64,000 bases of DNA from Syntrophobacteraceae bacterium (GTDB lineage Bacteria; Desulfobacterota; Syntrophobacteria; Syntrophobacterales; Syntrophobacteraceae): NCBI GenBank assembly GCA_025453975.1, contig JALOPI010000012.1:25228-89227 (forward strand). The letters are read 5' to 3'. The translations under genes were made by a program, and so were the position numbers. Of the stretch, positions 27,364 through 36,861 are shown in pieces. Every line of letters begins with the position of its first letter. The first letter of the stretch is position 1. The notes under the pieces were generated by a model. The model searched no databases. It had not been told where the DNA came from and saw only the letters and a program-made list of their open reading frames with translations.

Positions 27364-27776
27364 GGAGACAGTGTCCTTTCTCTGCGTCTGAAGTATTGAG
27401 CATTTAAGAGCTCGTTCCTCAATAACCCAGGATGGGATTTCATGGTAGTCCGATGGACGCTTCGCCGGGTGCTCGGGCATGGGCTACTGCCTCCATTCCT
27501 CTCAAACGGGGTTTTGTACCTAGGTAAACATGATTAGTTGTGCTCATTGACCCGTGAGCTTCCCTTGAGTAGCTTCATTTCTGAGGGAAGGGGTGAACGG
27601 TGAGGGTGAGCCTGCCTTCGGGGGGATGGGATGCAGGCTTTGGGATTCTGGATGGGGGAGGATGAAAGGAGGCGGCGGGTGATGAAAGATACTGGCATGC
27701 CGAGTCCAAGATAGCCTGACAGGGAAGCCCAAGCGTAAAGAAAAAAATAGACCTCTCATTCTCAAGGGGTGTGGAC
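27364..27776. other. 413-bp divergent intergenic region
   Basis: No gene. A TTGACC-N17-TAGCTT promoter-like pair (27547-27575) reads toward the secreted protein gene and leaves a leader of about 190 nt with a purine-rich tract (GGGGGAGGATGAAAGGAGG). I saw no known riboswitch pattern. Confidence 0.4.
27547..27575 (+). promoter_or_regulatory. Possible promoter of the secreted-protein gene
   Basis: TTGACC (27547-27552), 17-bp spacer, TAGCTT (27570-27575). It is about 200 bp before ATG 27777. The -10 is a poor match, so confidence is low. Confidence 0.3.
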
Positions 27777-29342
27777 ATGACGACTACGAAAACAAGATTA
27801 TCGATGTTGATGGTGATGGCGGCACTGGCCGTTGTGATGGGTTTTTCACAACCGGGCCACGCGACTTTAACGGCGGTCGGGCCTGTGAACCCGGCCAACG
27901 GATATCCCCAGTTCTACACGGACAACGCGGGGCTCAGCCTGGCGCCTTGTCTGGATGTTTTTGACGTCAACGCGGTGGCGGCGGGGTGCGTCCCCTTCGA
28001 TGCGGAGCCCACTTTCAACCCATTGAATCCGGTGGTGTTTCCGACGAACTTCCCGTCGGAGTTCTTCTACTGGATCGCCGAGCCTGACTTTGGGGCTGCC
28101 ACCAATCTGTTCGCTCGATTCGCCTTGGAGGGTGCTTTCGCCAACGAGGTGCCCGCGGCCAACGACCAGATCGTGTTCGCTCGCAAGCGCTTCCGCATCG
28201 AGGGCTTCACTCCCGGTGCCACGATCACCATCACCCATCCGTTCGGCACCGATATCATTCTCGATGGCAACGCTGACCAGGATGGCGATGGACTCGTCAA
28301 CGGCATCATCAATGTCACCATCGATGAGCCAGCAGGCATTCCCCTGGATTTCGCCGGTGTGCTGGCCAGTAATCTGATCGGTCCCCGCCTCTTCGTGGGC
28401 AATCCGCTGCCCGCCGCTCTTCCCGGCTACATCGGTGACTTCGCGGCCTCGCAGCTGGTTACGGGCGGGCCGGTTCGGAACAACATCACCATATCCGGAG
28501 GCGGACTCAATGCGACGACGGCCCTATGGTTCGTGGCGGGCAAGATCTTTGCCAACGCTCCAGGAGCCGTCTCCATCGACCGCGCCACTTACAGCGCCAG
28601 CGGCACGGCCATCAACCTGGATGTCTTCGCCACCTCGACGGTAGGTGCGGCGGTCACCGTGGTGGGTACTCCCGTTCCCACCCCGGCGGTTCCTCTGCTG
28701 GAAGGCGCTCTTGGGAAATTCTTCATCAGCACGCCGGTGGCCTCGGTGCCGACAGCCATCACGGTTTCCGCCACTCCGGCGGGCGGTGGCGCGGCCTCCC
28801 TGGTGGGTGCGTCACCCATTCCCGACCTCGTGGTGATCAGCCGGGTCGAATACAGTACGTCGACGAGGGTGCTCAGCATCAACGCGGCTTCGAGCGACCA
28901 GAGGACCCCTGGACCCAGCCTCACGGCGGTGGGCTTTGGAGCCCTCACCGGGGGCGTGGGAACCTTTCCTCTGCCCCCTGGCGCCATCCCTCCGGCGACG
29001 GTAACGGTCAATTCCAGCGCCGGCGGATCCCACACTCAGGATGTGAACATCGTGGCGGGTGGAGTCCCGGCTCCCAATCCTCCCGCGGGTGACACGGTCA
29101 CCGTCACACAGGCGGTCTTCAACTCTCGCCTGGCTGCCTGGACTTTGGCCGGAAGGGCGGGTGCCCGCGCGAGGGTGACCGTCTCCTTGAACGGTGTCAC
29201 GGTGGGTCAGGCCACCGCTGGAGCGACGGGCATATGGCGGCTGGTGGTACGCAACTCTCCCGTTATCCCCGGTGTGGGCGCTTCCGTGAGTGCCATCTCG
29301 AGTCTGGGCGGCTCCGCTTCCCGAGCCGTCACGATCCGGTAA
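27777..29342 (+). CDS. Large secreted protein of unknown function
   Basis: A 521-aa protein with a clear Sec signal peptide: TTTKTRLSMLMVMAALAVVMGFSQPGHA, cleaved likely after GHA near residue 30. The mature part is rich in Gly, Ala, Val, Thr and Pro with few charged residues. Its N-terminal half carries NPANGYPQFYTDNAGLSLAPCLD and VFPTNFPSEFFYWIAEPDF, a pattern I associate with secreted proteins of unknown function. The C-terminal half consists of beta-rich, immunoglobulin-like segments of about 70-80 residues (e.g. VSIDRATYSASGTAINLDVF, VISRVEYSTSTRVLSINA, TVTQAVFNSRLAAWTLAGRA), each starting with a similar strand, so it is probably repeat-built. AAGGGG lies seven bases before ATG 27777. 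A strong terminator follows. Confidence 0.75.
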   Translation: MTTTKTRLSMLMVMAALAVVMGFSQPGHATLTAVGPVNPANGYPQFYTDNAGLSLAPCLDVFDVNAVAAGCVPFDAEPTFNPLNPVVFPTNFPSEFFYWIAEPDFGAATNLFARFALEGAFANEVPAANDQIVFARKRFRIEGFTPGATITITHPFGTDIILDGNADQDGDGLVNGIINVTIDEPAGIPLDFAGVLASNLIGPRLFVGNPLPAALPGYIGDFAASQLVTGGPVRNNITISGGGLNATTALWFVAGKIFANAPGAVSIDRATYSASGTAINLDVFATSTVGAAVTVVGTPVPTPAVPLLEGALGKFFISTPVASVPTAITVSATPAGGGAASLVGASPIPDLVVISRVEYSTSTRVLSINAASSDQRTPGPSLTAVGFGALTGGVGTFPLPPGAIPPATVTVNSSAGGSHTQDVNIVAGGVPAPNPPAGDTVTVTQAVFNSRLAAWTLAGRAGARARVTVSLNGVTVGQATAGATGIWRLVVRNSPVIPGVGASVSAISSLGGSASRAVTIR

Positions 29343-29380
29343 GGATGCAGTCCTTCCGGAAGCCACTCCGCGTTAACCTC

Positions 29381-29417
29381 CAGGCACGGTCGGGAAATCC
29401 CCCGGCCGTGCCTGTTT
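29381..29417 (+). terminator. Rho-independent terminator after the secreted-protein gene
   Basis: CAGGCACGGTCGGG pairs with CCCGGCCGTGCCTG through a 6-nt loop (14 base pairs, one a G-U wobble), followed by TTT. It begins 39 bp after the stop at 29342. Confidence 0.8.
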
Positions 29418-29511
29418 CATGCCGGTCGGGTGCTTTCCATTGATTTTGGGCCTGCGAGGCATTATAGGGTGCTGAACAACTCAACCGATACAGAGGGAGG
29501 CTTGGAAACCT

Positions 29512-29733
29512 ATGCGTGAAGAAGTGGAAAAGGCCTTGGCGAAGATTCGACCGATGCTGGAGCGTGACGGCGGCAGCGTAGAGCTTGTGGACGTGGACGG
29601 AACGACGGTCAAGGTGCGCCTGACGGGGGCGTGCAAAGGCTGCCCCATGAGCCAGATGACCCTCAAGGCGGGCATCGAGCGCATCGTCAAACAGGACGTC
29701 CCCGAAGTGACGGAAGTGGTGGCCGTGATGTGA
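29512..29733 (+). CDS. NifU C-terminal-like Fe-S scaffold/carrier (Nfu-type)
   Basis: A complete 73-aa protein consisting of one Nfu domain: VEKALAKIRPMLERDGGSVELVDVDGTTVKVRLTGACKGCPMSQMTLKAGIE. The two cysteines of CKGCP bind a shared [4Fe-4S] cluster at a dimer interface. Such minimal Nfu proteins deliver clusters to apoproteins in the cytoplasm. GGGAGG lies about a dozen bases before ATG 29512. The gene is alone, convergent with rlmH. Confidence 0.92.
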   Translation: MREEVEKALAKIRPMLERDGGSVELVDVDGTTVKVRLTGACKGCPMSQMTLKAGIERIVKQDVPEVTEVVAVM

Positions 29734-29789
29734 GCGGTCGCAAGCCTTGACGGTGGTTGAAGGCATTTTCGTCCGTGGCGGACTCCTCG

Positions 29790-29821
29790 GGCTCTCGGAT
29801 GTGCGGCCGGGCTCGAGAGCC
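29790..29821. terminator. 8-bp stem-loop between nfu-like gene and rlmH
   Basis: GGCTCTCG pairs with CGAGAGCC across a 16-nt loop in the 118-bp space between two convergent genes. No T-run, so only a tentative bidirectional terminator. Confidence 0.3.
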
Positions 29822-29851
29822 GTCGCCGGAAAGCGCGGCGCGGCCTGAAGC

Positions 29852-30325
29852 TCAACGATGATAGGGCTCGCCCTTGAGGATGGTGAAGGCCCGGTAGAGC
29901 TGCTCCACCAGAATCAGGCGGGTGAGGTCGTGAGGAAAAGTCATCCTGGACAGGGCCAGGGTACGGTTGGCCCGCTCCAGGATTTTTTTTGAGTGTCCCA
30001 CCGGCCCCCCGATGGCCATCCACACTTCCGGGCTGCCATCTCTTTTCAGCTGCTCCAGGTAAGCCGCCAGCCCTTCCGAATCGAGCTGGGCCCCATGACG
30101 GTCCAGGGCGACGAGCACATCCCGGCTCCCCACCAGTTTGAGGATTCTCTCCCCCTCGCGATCCATGACTGTCTTCTCCCGGCTTCTTTCCGCAATCTTT
30201 TCGGCCCTGACCAGGTGGACTTCCACCGAGGCGTAGTGGCGCAGCCGATCCAGGTAGCGCTGGATGGCCTGGTCCATTTCCGGAAAAGCGGTTTTGCCGA
30301 CAAAGACGAGATGGAGATGAATCAT
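29852..30325 (-). CDS. rlmH: 23S rRNA (pseudouridine-1915-N3)-methyltransferase RlmH
   Basis: A 157-aa SPOUT methyltransferase that methylates pseudouridine 1915 in helix 69 of 23S rRNA. VALDRHGAQLDSEGLAAYLEQ, WMAIGGPVGHSKKI (SAM-binding, usually IGGAxG) and the C-terminal LALSRMTFPHDLTRLILVEQLYRAFTILKGEPYHR are diagnostic. The start at 30325 overlaps the tlyA stop (ATGA), so it is translationally coupled to tlyA. The longer ORF-track form is an out-of-family extension into tlyA. Confidence 0.96.
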   Translation of the reverse strand: MIHLHLVFVGKTAFPEMDQAIQRYLDRLRHYASVEVHLVRAEKIAERSREKTVMDREGERILKLVGSRDVLVALDRHGAQLDSEGLAAYLEQLKRDGSPEVWMAIGGPVGHSKKILERANRTLALSRMTFPHDLTRLILVEQLYRAFTILKGEPYHR

Positions 30326-31098
30326 GGGGAGTCGACCCGAGCCGGGGACCGATGGCGGATGGCCGCCAGGAGGAACTCGCGGTTTCCCTTGGGGCCCAGG
30401 ATGGGGGAGGGAGTGACGCCGAGAACCACGCAGCCGAGGGATTCGGCGAGGTCGACGGCGGCGCGGCACACCTCGTCGTGGACCGCCGGGTCGCGAACCA
30501 CGCCCCCCTTGCCCACATGAAGCCGCCCGGCCTCGAACTGGGGCTTCACGAGGGCTACCAGGGTGGCTCCGTCGGCGAGGAAAGGCACGGCGGCTGGCAA
30601 AACGAGCCTGAGGGAGATGAAGGATGTGTCCACGGTGGCCACCTGGATGGGCTCGGGAATCCGGTCGGCCGGCAGGGAGCGAATATTCTGACGCTCGATG
30701 ACCACCACCCTCGGATCCTGCCTCAGGCTCCAGGCCAGCTGACCGTAGCCCACATCGACGGCGTAAACCCGAGCCGCGCCCCGCTGCAGCAGGCAGTCCG
30801 TGAACCCTCCCGTGGAAGCCCCCACGTCCATGGCCACACGACCTTCCACGGAGATGGCGAATGCTTCCAGGGCGTGCTCGAGCTTCAGGCCGCCCCGGCT
30901 CACATAGGGAAGATCCGCACCGGTGAGGGTGATGGCGCCCCCGGAGGACACCAGCCGCCCGGCCTTGGTGATCTTCTCCCCGTCCACCAGGACCTTGCCC
31001 GCCAGGATGAGCGCCTGGGCCCGCTCGCGGCTAGGCGCCAATCCCAGGTCAACAAGCAGCTTGTCCAATCGCGCGGAGGTGCTGGCCATGGTGGACAT
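30322..31098 (-). CDS. tlyA: TlyA-family rRNA (cytidine-2'-O)-methyltransferase
   Basis: A 258-aa protein with an N-terminal S4 RNA-binding domain ([38 protein letters not shown]) and an FtsJ-like methyltransferase domain beginning at [13 protein letters not shown], with the SAM site [20 protein letters not shown]. The catalytic K-D-K-E tetrad is present in part (VKPQFEAG). TlyA methylates 16S/23S rRNA cytidines in some bacteria; related proteins are often annotated as hemolysins. It overlaps dxs by 50 bp. Start 31098 or 31089 (MASTSARL) are both possible. Confidence 0.9.
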   Translation of the reverse strand: MSTMASTSARLDKLLVDLGLAPSRERAQALILAGKVLVDGEKITKAGRLVSSGGAITLTGADLPYVSRGGLKLEHALEAFAISVEGRVAMDVGASTGGFTDCLLQRGAARVYAVDVGYGQLAWSLRQDPRVVVIERQNIRSLPADRIPEPIQVATVDTSFISLRLVLPAAVPFLADGATLVALVKPQFEAGRLHVGKGGVVRDPAVHDEVCRAAVDLAESLGCVVLGVTPSPILGPKGNREFLLAAIRHRSPARVDSP

Positions 31099-32992
31099 TC
31101 ATCAGGGCCATTGCGGCCCGCTCGATGCCTTCGGCATCGATGCCGTGAAGGTTTCTCAGGACGGCCTGGCCGCCGTGGGGAACAAAGGTATCCGGAATGC
31201 CGAGCCTCATGAAGCCGCTGGGAGTGAAGAGCGACTCCTGAAGCATCTCGAGCACGGCGCTCCCGAATCCGCCCTGGAGGACATTTTCCTCGATGGTGAT
31301 GACTCGGCCGGTCTTCCTGGCCCAGTGGAGAATCAGCTCCTGGTCCAGCGGTTTGACGAAGCGAGCGTTGATGACAGCCGCCTGAACACCCATCTGGTCC
31401 AGGCGCTCCGCGGCTTCCATGGCCGTCGCCACGGTCTGGCCGATGCCGACGAGCACCATGTCGCTCCCCTCGCGAAGGACCTCCCCCTTGCCGATGGGGA
31501 GGGAATGGAGTGATTCGTCCATTTGAATCCCGAGACCATTTCCCCTGGGGTAGCGCAGGGCGGCGGGGCCGTTGTGCTCCACGGCCGTTTTCAGCATGTG
31601 CTGCAGCTCGTTTTCGTCCTTGGGAGCCATGAGGATCATGTTGGGAATGGGACGCAGGAACGACAGATCGAAAAGCCCGTGGTGAGTCGGACCGTCCTCA
31701 CCCACGATGCCGCCGCGATCCATGGCGAAAACCACCGGCAGGTTCTGGAGGCAGACATCGTGGATGATCTGGTCATAGGCGCGCTGAATGAACGTGGAGT
31801 AAACCGCCACCACCGGTTGGAAGCCCTCGGTGGCCAGGCCCGCCGCGAAGGTGACGGCATGCTGCTCGGCGATGCCCACATCGAAGAACCGATCGGGGAA
31901 CCTGGTGGAGAAGGCATCGAGACCCGTTCCCTGGGGCATGGCGGCGGTGATGCCGATAACCTTGGAGTTTTCCTCGCCCAGCCGGACCATGGTCTGGCCG
32001 AAGACCTGGGTGTAGGAAGGCGGGCACGGCTTGCCGGAATCGGCCCCGCAGCTCTTCCCCGTGGCGATGTCGAAGGAGCCCACGCCGTGGAAGCTCGTGG
32101 GGTCGGACTCCGCGGGCTTGTAACCGCGCCCTTTCTGGGTCATGACGTGGACCAGGACAGGACCTTCCAGCTGCTTGGCCCTCTCGAAGGTCTCGATGAG
32201 CCGGTCCAGCCGATGCCCCTTGATGGGGCCTATGTAATGAAAGTCGAGGGCCTGAAAGAGCATGCCGGGCGTGAAGAAACTGACCAGGGAATCCTCGCTG
32301 CGCTTGAGGATCTGGATGATATTGGGACCCAGGCCTGGGATCGAGCGCAGGACGCTCTCGACTTCTTTCTTGAGGTTCATGAGGGTCCGGTTGGAGAGCT
32401 TGCGGCTCAGGAATGACGAGAGAGCCCCGACATTGGGGGAGATGGACATCTCGTTGTCGTTGAGGACCACGATGAGATTCCGGTTGAGATCCCCGGCCTG
32501 ATTCAGGGCTTCGAAGGCCAGCCCCCCCGTCATGCTTCCATCCCCAATGACCGCGATGGCCCGGTGAGGGACGTTCTTGAGGGAATTGGCCACGGTGATG
32601 CCGAGAGCCGCGGAGATGGACGTGCTGGAGTGGCCGGTCCCGAAGGCGTCGAACTTGCTCTCGGACCGCTTGGGAAACCCGCTCAGCCCTCCATGCTGGC
32701 GAATGGTGTGAAACTGGGACTGGCGTCCCGTCAGGAGCTTGTGGGCGTAGGCCTGATGGCCCACATCCCAGATGATGCGATCGAGGGGTGCCTCGAAAAC
32801 ATGATGAAGGGCCAGAGTGAGCTCCACAACCCCGAGGTTGGGGGCCAGGTGTCCACCGTTCTTGGCCACGGTGCGGATGATCGTGTCGCGGATTTCCTCG
32901 GCGAGCTGCTGAAGCTGGGGAAGAGTGAAAGTCTTGAGCTGGCCTGGGCCGTCGATTTGGGGCAGGAGCGATTTGTCCGTGTTTTCTTTCAA
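31049..32992 (-). CDS. dxs: 1-deoxy-D-xylulose-5-phosphate synthase
   Basis: A 647-aa thiamine-diphosphate enzyme making DXP from pyruvate and glyceraldehyde 3-phosphate, the first step of the non-mevalonate isoprenoid route. [35 protein letters not shown], the ThDP motif [15 protein letters not shown]...[25 protein letters not shown] (catalytic Glu) and [27 protein letters not shown] are all intact. The start codon is TTG at 32992 with GAGAGG seven bases upstream. It stands directly after ispA (55 bp), so both supply the same isoprenoid path. Confidence 0.96.
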   Translation of the reverse strand: MKENTDKSLLPQIDGPGQLKTFTLPQLQQLAEEIRDTIIRTVAKNGGHLAPNLGVVELTLALHHVFEAPLDRIIWDVGHQAYAHKLLTGRQSQFHTIRQHGGLSGFPKRSESKFDAFGTGHSSTSISAALGITVANSLKNVPHRAIAVIGDGSMTGGLAFEALNQAGDLNRNLIVVLNDNEMSISPNVGALSSFLSRKLSNRTLMNLKKEVESVLRSIPGLGPNIIQILKRSEDSLVSFFTPGMLFQALDFHYIGPIKGHRLDRLIETFERAKQLEGPVLVHVMTQKGRGYKPAESDPTSFHGVGSFDIATGKSCGADSGKPCPPSYTQVFGQTMVRLGEENSKVIGITAAMPQGTGLDAFSTRFPDRFFDVGIAEQHAVTFAAGLATEGFQPVVAVYSTFIQRAYDQIIHDVCLQNLPVVFAMDRGGIVGEDGPTHHGLFDLSFLRPIPNMILMAPKDENELQHMLKTAVEHNGPAALRYPRGNGLGIQMDESLHSLPIGKGEVLREGSDMVLVGIGQTVATAMEAAERLDQMGVQAAVINARFVKPLDQELILHWARKTGRVITIEENVLQGGFGSAVLEMLQESLFTPSGFMRLGIPDTFVPHGGQAVLRNLHGIDAEGIERAAMALMNVHHGQHLRAIGQAAC

Positions 32993-33047
32993 TGCTCAAC
33001 CTCTCGGAGGAAGCAAAATGGTTTCGATGGCACACGTTTTCGTTGGG

Positions 33048-33950
33048 CTAGGCCCGCCGGACGAGCAGGTACCGTGCGAGGGCCCGAAGGGGCTCCGCGG
33101 CCGCTCCAAAGGCCGCAAGCTCTTGCAATGCCTGTTCCACGTGCTCGCGGGCTGATTCCTTCGAGCGGACCATGCCCAGAAGCGCGGGGTAGGTCTTCTT
33201 GTTCCTGGCTGCGTCCGATCCAGGCTTCTTGCCCATCTCCACGGCGTCCCCTTCGATGTCCAGGAGATCGTCGGTGATCTGAAAAGCGAGGCCGAAATGG
33301 TGTCCGTATCGCCTGAGTCGCGCGGTATCCTCGGGCGAGCCGCCTCCCAGCAGCGCTCCCATTTCAAGGGAGGCCGACAGGAGGGCACCCGTCTTGTGGA
33401 CGTGCATGTATTCGACCGTGGCGATGTCCGTCTCCAGGTTTTCGCACTCCAGGTCGATGGCCTGGCCGCCGATCATGCCCCGGTATCCCGCCGCCTTCAC
33501 CAGGATGCGGATGGCCCTGAGGATTCGGTCCGGTGACTGCCCGGGAGCGTCCTGCAGCCGGGCCACCAGCTCGAAGGCTTCCGTCATGAGGGCATCCCCG
33601 GCCAGGATGGCGATGGCTTCACCGTACACCTTGTGGTTGGTGAGCTGTCCCCTCCGGTAGTCGTCGTTGTCCATGGCCGGAAGGTCGTCGTGAATGAGGG
33701 AATAGGTGTGGATCATTTCCAGCGCGCAGGCCGCCGGCATGATGGGCCGGGAGTCCCCGCCCACGACCTCCGCGGCGGTCAGGCACAGAATGGGCCGCAG
33801 GCGCTTGCCTCCGGCGAAAAGGCTGTAACGGGCCGCTTCGATGATACTTCTCTGAAGGCCCGTGGGGGGTGGCAGGGACGTCTCGAGGGCCGCTTCCACC
33901 TCTCGTTTTCGCTCGGCCAGGTAAAGCTTGAGATCGAAGACTTCGTGCAT
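33048..33950 (-). CDS. ispA: Polyprenyl (geranyl/farnesyl) diphosphate synthase
   Basis: A 300-aa all-alpha prenyltransferase condensing isopentenyl diphosphate with allylic diphosphates. Aspartate-rich motifs are DDLPAMDND (first, DDxxxxD form of IspA-type enzymes) and ITDDLLDIEGD (second). GGKRLRPILCLTA and HDDLPAMDNDDYRRGQLTNHKVYGE are typical. It most likely makes farnesyl diphosphate. GGGAGG precedes the start. The gene lies between xseB and dxs, the usual order in many proteobacteria. Confidence 0.93.
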   Translation of the reverse strand: MHEVFDLKLYLAERKREVEAALETSLPPPTGLQRSIIEAARYSLFAGGKRLRPILCLTAAEVVGGDSRPIMPAACALEMIHTYSLIHDDLPAMDNDDYRRGQLTNHKVYGEAIAILAGDALMTEAFELVARLQDAPGQSPDRILRAIRILVKAAGYRGMIGGQAIDLECENLETDIATVEYMHVHKTGALLSASLEMGALLGGGSPEDTARLRRYGHHFGLAFQITDDLLDIEGDAVEMGKKPGSDAARNKKTYPALLGMVRSKESAREHVEQALQELAAFGAAAEPLRALARYLLVRRA

Positions 33951-34133
33951 AAGCCTCCCATGAAATGGTGCAGGGCTCGCCCCCGCCGTTTATGGCATCG
34001 TGCGTCATGGAAGCCGGGCGGGCTCCACGAGGCCGAGCCTCCAACGTGACCGCTTCAGCTCGCGCCTGTACGATTCATGTGAACCCAGCTGTGCTCAGGG
34101 AGTTTTATGGCGTCTGCAAGCAATCATCTGTTT

Positions 34134-34142
34134 TTTATACCA
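34134..34142 (-). promoter_or_regulatory. Possible extended -10 promoter for ispA-dxs-tlyA-rlmH
   Basis: Read on the minus strand, TGGTATAAA is an extended -10 (TG-N-TATAAA); no good -35 stands 17 bp upstream. It lies in the 251-bp gap between xseB and ispA, which is long for an otherwise tight operon, suggesting that the isoprenoid part has its own promoter. Confidence 0.35.
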
Positions 34143-34201
34143 CTCAGAAGATCCCAGTACCATCGTTTTGATATGGAGGTGCCAGGAGCAGCCCCTCCAC
34201 G

Positions 34202-34459
34202 CTATTCCTCCTCCGTCGAGCCGCCGGTGGGGGTATCAAAAGGCATGGTCTGCCATTCCCCCTCGGAATCTTTCATGAGCATCCGCACTTTCGATTCGGC
34301 CTCCTCGAGCTTCTGGTGACAGGCCTGGGCCAGCCTCATGCCCTCGGTGTAGGACTCCACCGCTTCTTCCAGGGGGAGATCCCCGCGCTCCATCTTTTCC
34401 ACAAGGGCCTGAAGCTTCTTCAGGGATTCCTCGAACGGGTCGGTCTTCTTCCTTGCCAT
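34202..34459 (-). CDS. xseB: Exodeoxyribonuclease VII small subunit
   Basis: An 85-aa helical protein: FEESLKKLQALVEKMERGDLPLEEAVESYTEGMRLAQACHQKLEEAESKVRML, the whole of which matches XseB. It binds XseA to form the nuclease that degrades single-stranded DNA. The start at 34459 has AAGGA five bases upstream; the ORF-track start 29 codons earlier lies out of family. The C-terminal tail after VRML (about 20 residues) is acidic and not conserved. Confidence 0.93.
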   Translation of the reverse strand: MARKKTDPFEESLKKLQALVEKMERGDLPLEEAVESYTEGMRLAQACHQKLEEAESKVRMLMKDSEGEWQTMPFDTPTGGSTEEE

Positions 34460-34555
34460 ACGCATCCTTTTGCAAATCCCCGCCAGGCAGCCCCTCGGGC
34501 TGGAGGATGGCCTCGAGGATTCATCTGTCAACACAGCCTTTGCCATGGAGCCTGG

Positions 34556-35941
34556 TCAGGCGCCCCCCGAGTCGTCCTCCTTCGCGGTGACCCGGCATTC
34601 CAGCGCTCCCTGTCCCAGACGTACGCGCACGGGGTCTCCCACCTCGACCTGCGAGCTTCCTCGAATGATCCGTCCATCCGTCACGCTGTAGGCAATGGCA
34701 TATCCGCGGATCAGGACCGCCAGGGGGCTGAGCATGTCCAGCTGGCTTGCGGCACGGTCCAGCCGGAGCCGCAGGAGGCTCATCTGGCTCAGGAACCGCT
34801 GGGTGAGCTCCTTCCCGAGCTGGGCCACCCTTTGGCGCAGGGGCTCGATCTGCCTGGCCGGGTGGCACTGCCCCAGACGCCCGGTCAGATGACCGTGGAA
34901 GGTCCGACGCCGCTCCAGGTCCCGGTGCCAGGCCATCTGCAACCGATCCATCCGGTCATCCAGCATGAGTCTCAGGTCCTCCAGGCGGCGCCTGGGATCC
35001 TTGAGCCCCTTTTCCAACAGGCCAAGCCGATGGCCGTAACGCTCCAGCAGACTCCGCATGCGCTCGGTGACCTGCTCCCGGGAGCGCTCCAGCTCGCGTT
35101 CCAACGATTCCAGGCGCGCCACGACCCACTCGGCGGCGGCCGTCGGGGTGGGGGCACGCAGGTCCGCCACCAGGTCGGAGATGCAGAAATCAATCTCGTG
35201 GCCGACGGCTGAAACGGTGGGCACCCTGCAGGAGGCCAGGGATCTGGCCACCGTCTCTTCGTTGAAGGGCCAGAGATCCTCCATGCTGCCACCCCCGCGC
35301 CCGACGATGACCAGGTCCCAGCCAAAGCGCTCACACAGCGCATCGACGGCACCAAGGGCCGCGGAAATCTCTCCCGCGGCGTCCCTGCCCTGGACCCGCA
35401 CAGGCAGGAGGGTCACCGCCAGCGGATAGGGGCTGCGCTGGAGCATCTTGAGCATGTCTCGAACGGCGGCTCCCGTGGGCGAGGTCACAATGGCGATCCG
35501 ACGGGGACAAACGGGGAGGGGCCGCTTTCGGGACGTCGAGAACAGCCCTTCAGCCTCCAGCCGCTTCTTGAGCTGCTCGAAGGCGAGCTGCAGCGCCCCC
35601 AGTCCCGCGGGCTCCATCACTTCCACGATGAGCTGATACTCCCCCCGCGGCTCGTAGACGCTCACCCGTCCCTGGCAGACCACCTGGAGCCCATCCTCGG
35701 GAACGAACTTCAGCCGCCGATTCTGGGCTCGAAAAAAAACCGCTCGCACCTGGCTCTGGGAATCCTTGAGGGTGAAATACTGGTGGCCTGAGGCCGGTAT
35801 CTTGAAATTGGAGATCTCTCCCTTGACCCAGACGAAAGGGAGGCTGCCTTCCAGAATGGAGCGGATGCGGGAGTTGAGCTCCGATACGGAGAACACCCCC
35901 GTTTCATCGCCGGGAATGGGGTGAAGCAAGGAAACGCTCAT
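34556..35941 (-). CDS. xseA: Exodeoxyribonuclease VII large subunit
   Basis: A 461-aa nuclease subunit. N-terminal OB fold: FSVSELNSRIRSILEGSLPFVWVKGEISNFKIPASGHQYFTLKD. The catalytic region includes RIAIVTSPTGAAVRDML, VIVGRGGGSMEDLWPFNEE and PTVSAVGHEIDFCISDLVADLRAPTPTAAAE with the conserved acid residues. A coiled-coil C-terminus follows. ATG 35941 is preferred and overlaps the stop of the dppB/dppC remnant (ATGA); ATG 35947 is two codons upstream. Confidence 0.94.
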   Translation of the reverse strand: MSVSLLHPIPGDETGVFSVSELNSRIRSILEGSLPFVWVKGEISNFKIPASGHQYFTLKDSQSQVRAVFFRAQNRRLKFVPEDGLQVVCQGRVSVYEPRGEYQLIVEVMEPAGLGALQLAFEQLKKRLEAEGLFSTSRKRPLPVCPRRIAIVTSPTGAAVRDMLKMLQRSPYPLAVTLLPVRVQGRDAAGEISAALGAVDALCERFGWDLVIVGRGGGSMEDLWPFNEETVARSLASCRVPTVSAVGHEIDFCISDLVADLRAPTPTAAAEWVVARLESLERELERSREQVTERMRSLLERYGHRLGLLEKGLKDPRRRLEDLRLMLDDRMDRLQMAWHRDLERRRTFHGHLTGRLGQCHPARQIEPLRQRVAQLGKELTQRFLSQMSLLRLRLDRAASQLDMLSPLAVLIRGYAIAYSVTDGRIIRGSSQVEVGDPVRVRLGQGALECRVTAKEDDSGGA

Positions 35942-36468
35942 AGGCATCCATCCTGTTGTCCATGCACCCCTTGGGTCAGCCCCCGAGCCTGGTAGCCCGA
36001 GCACTGAGCCCGCGATGCGCTCGATTCCCGCTCCGTCAAGCTCTCTCGGAACAGCTTCGGGTCCATGGCGTCGCGCAGACCTTTGCCCACGAAACTGTGG
36101 GCCGTGATGCTTGGGAAAATGGCGGCCCCTGGAAAAACGGTCAGCCACCAGGCGAGCTCGATGCAGTCCCGGCTCCGGGACAGCATATCACCCCATCCAG
36201 GGGACGTGCCGAAATCGAAGGTGATCACCCGTTTCACCCGGAGTTCATACCGGGGGTGCAGCGGTTCGTCCAGGGCGTAAAGCTGCCTGGTCTGCTCAAT
36301 GAACTGCTTGGAGATGGCCTTTTCGGCCACCTGGCCTCCGCCCGCCATGCGGAGCTTGCAAAGGGCGGGGTTGCCGGGGGCGAGCTGGATGATCAGAAAT
36401 GTGATGAGGGTGATGCCGAGGAGGGTGAGAATGATCTGGAGGAGTCGTTTGATCAGGGTGGCCTTCAT
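35938..36468 (-). pseudogene. Deletion-fused remnant of dppB and dppC (peptide/nickel ABC permeases)
   Basis: The 176-codon frame begins exactly like a DppB-type permease: KRLLQIILTLLGITLITFLIIQLAPGNPA, then EQTRQLYALDEPLHPRY and VKRVITFDFGTS, which in DppB is followed by the main membrane part. Here it jumps after about residue 89 to PGWGDMLSRSRDCIELAWWLTVFPGAAIF and VGKGLRDAMDPKL, which is the C-terminal end of a DppC-type permease. The remainder of both genes (about 1.5-1.7 kb by normal gene sizes) is missing. The frame then runs on for some 35 residues past the normal DppC end into the start of xseA. It cannot make a working permease; no substrate-binding protein or ATPase is next to it. 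Confidence 0.75.
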
Positions 36469-36861
36469 CGTGGATTTCGAATCTCCCTTCCGCGGAAGCC
36501 CGCTTCCCTTGAGCCCCTTCCGCCACGCAAGCCACCGTCCCGGGTTGAAGGCTTCACCGTTCATGGTGCCGGAAACCATTCTAGCGCTTCCATCGCCCCA
36601 GGACCACAAGTTTTGGAAGAGGAAAAGGGGTTGACGCCTGTGATCCGTCGGCCATACTGAATCCGTCATGATGTGTGACGATGCGGCCATGGCTTCACGG
36701 TGAGCGGCCCCGAAAGGGTGGGGCGGAGCCCGCCAGTGATGGTTGACATGCTCGCGCGGGATATTCTTGGAGAGGGGAGCCCCAGGAGCTCTGGAAAGCC
36801 TGGCCGACGGGCGAGGCGCCGTGAGCAAAGGGCTTGCCTTCACACTGGAGAGGATGAGCAG
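36469..36861. other. 393-bp intergenic region with possible promoter
   Basis: The region separates the dppBC remnant (minus) and the DUF6178-like gene (plus). Apart from the promoter candidate at 36632-36659, I see no gene. The ORF-track frame on the plus strand (36700 onward) is the same frame as the DUF6178-like gene but its first 54 codons lack family support. Confidence 0.4.
36632..36659 (+). promoter_or_regulatory. Possible promoter of the DUF6178-like gene
   Basis: TTGACG (36632-36637), 16-bp spacer, CATACT (36654-36659). The leader would be about 200 nt before GTG 36862. Confidence 0.35.

Noticed and set aside
36700-36861. N-terminal extension of the DUF6178-like ORF
   Set aside because: No ribosome binding site at 36700 and low-complexity basic sequence; GTG 36862 has a good GGAGAGG.
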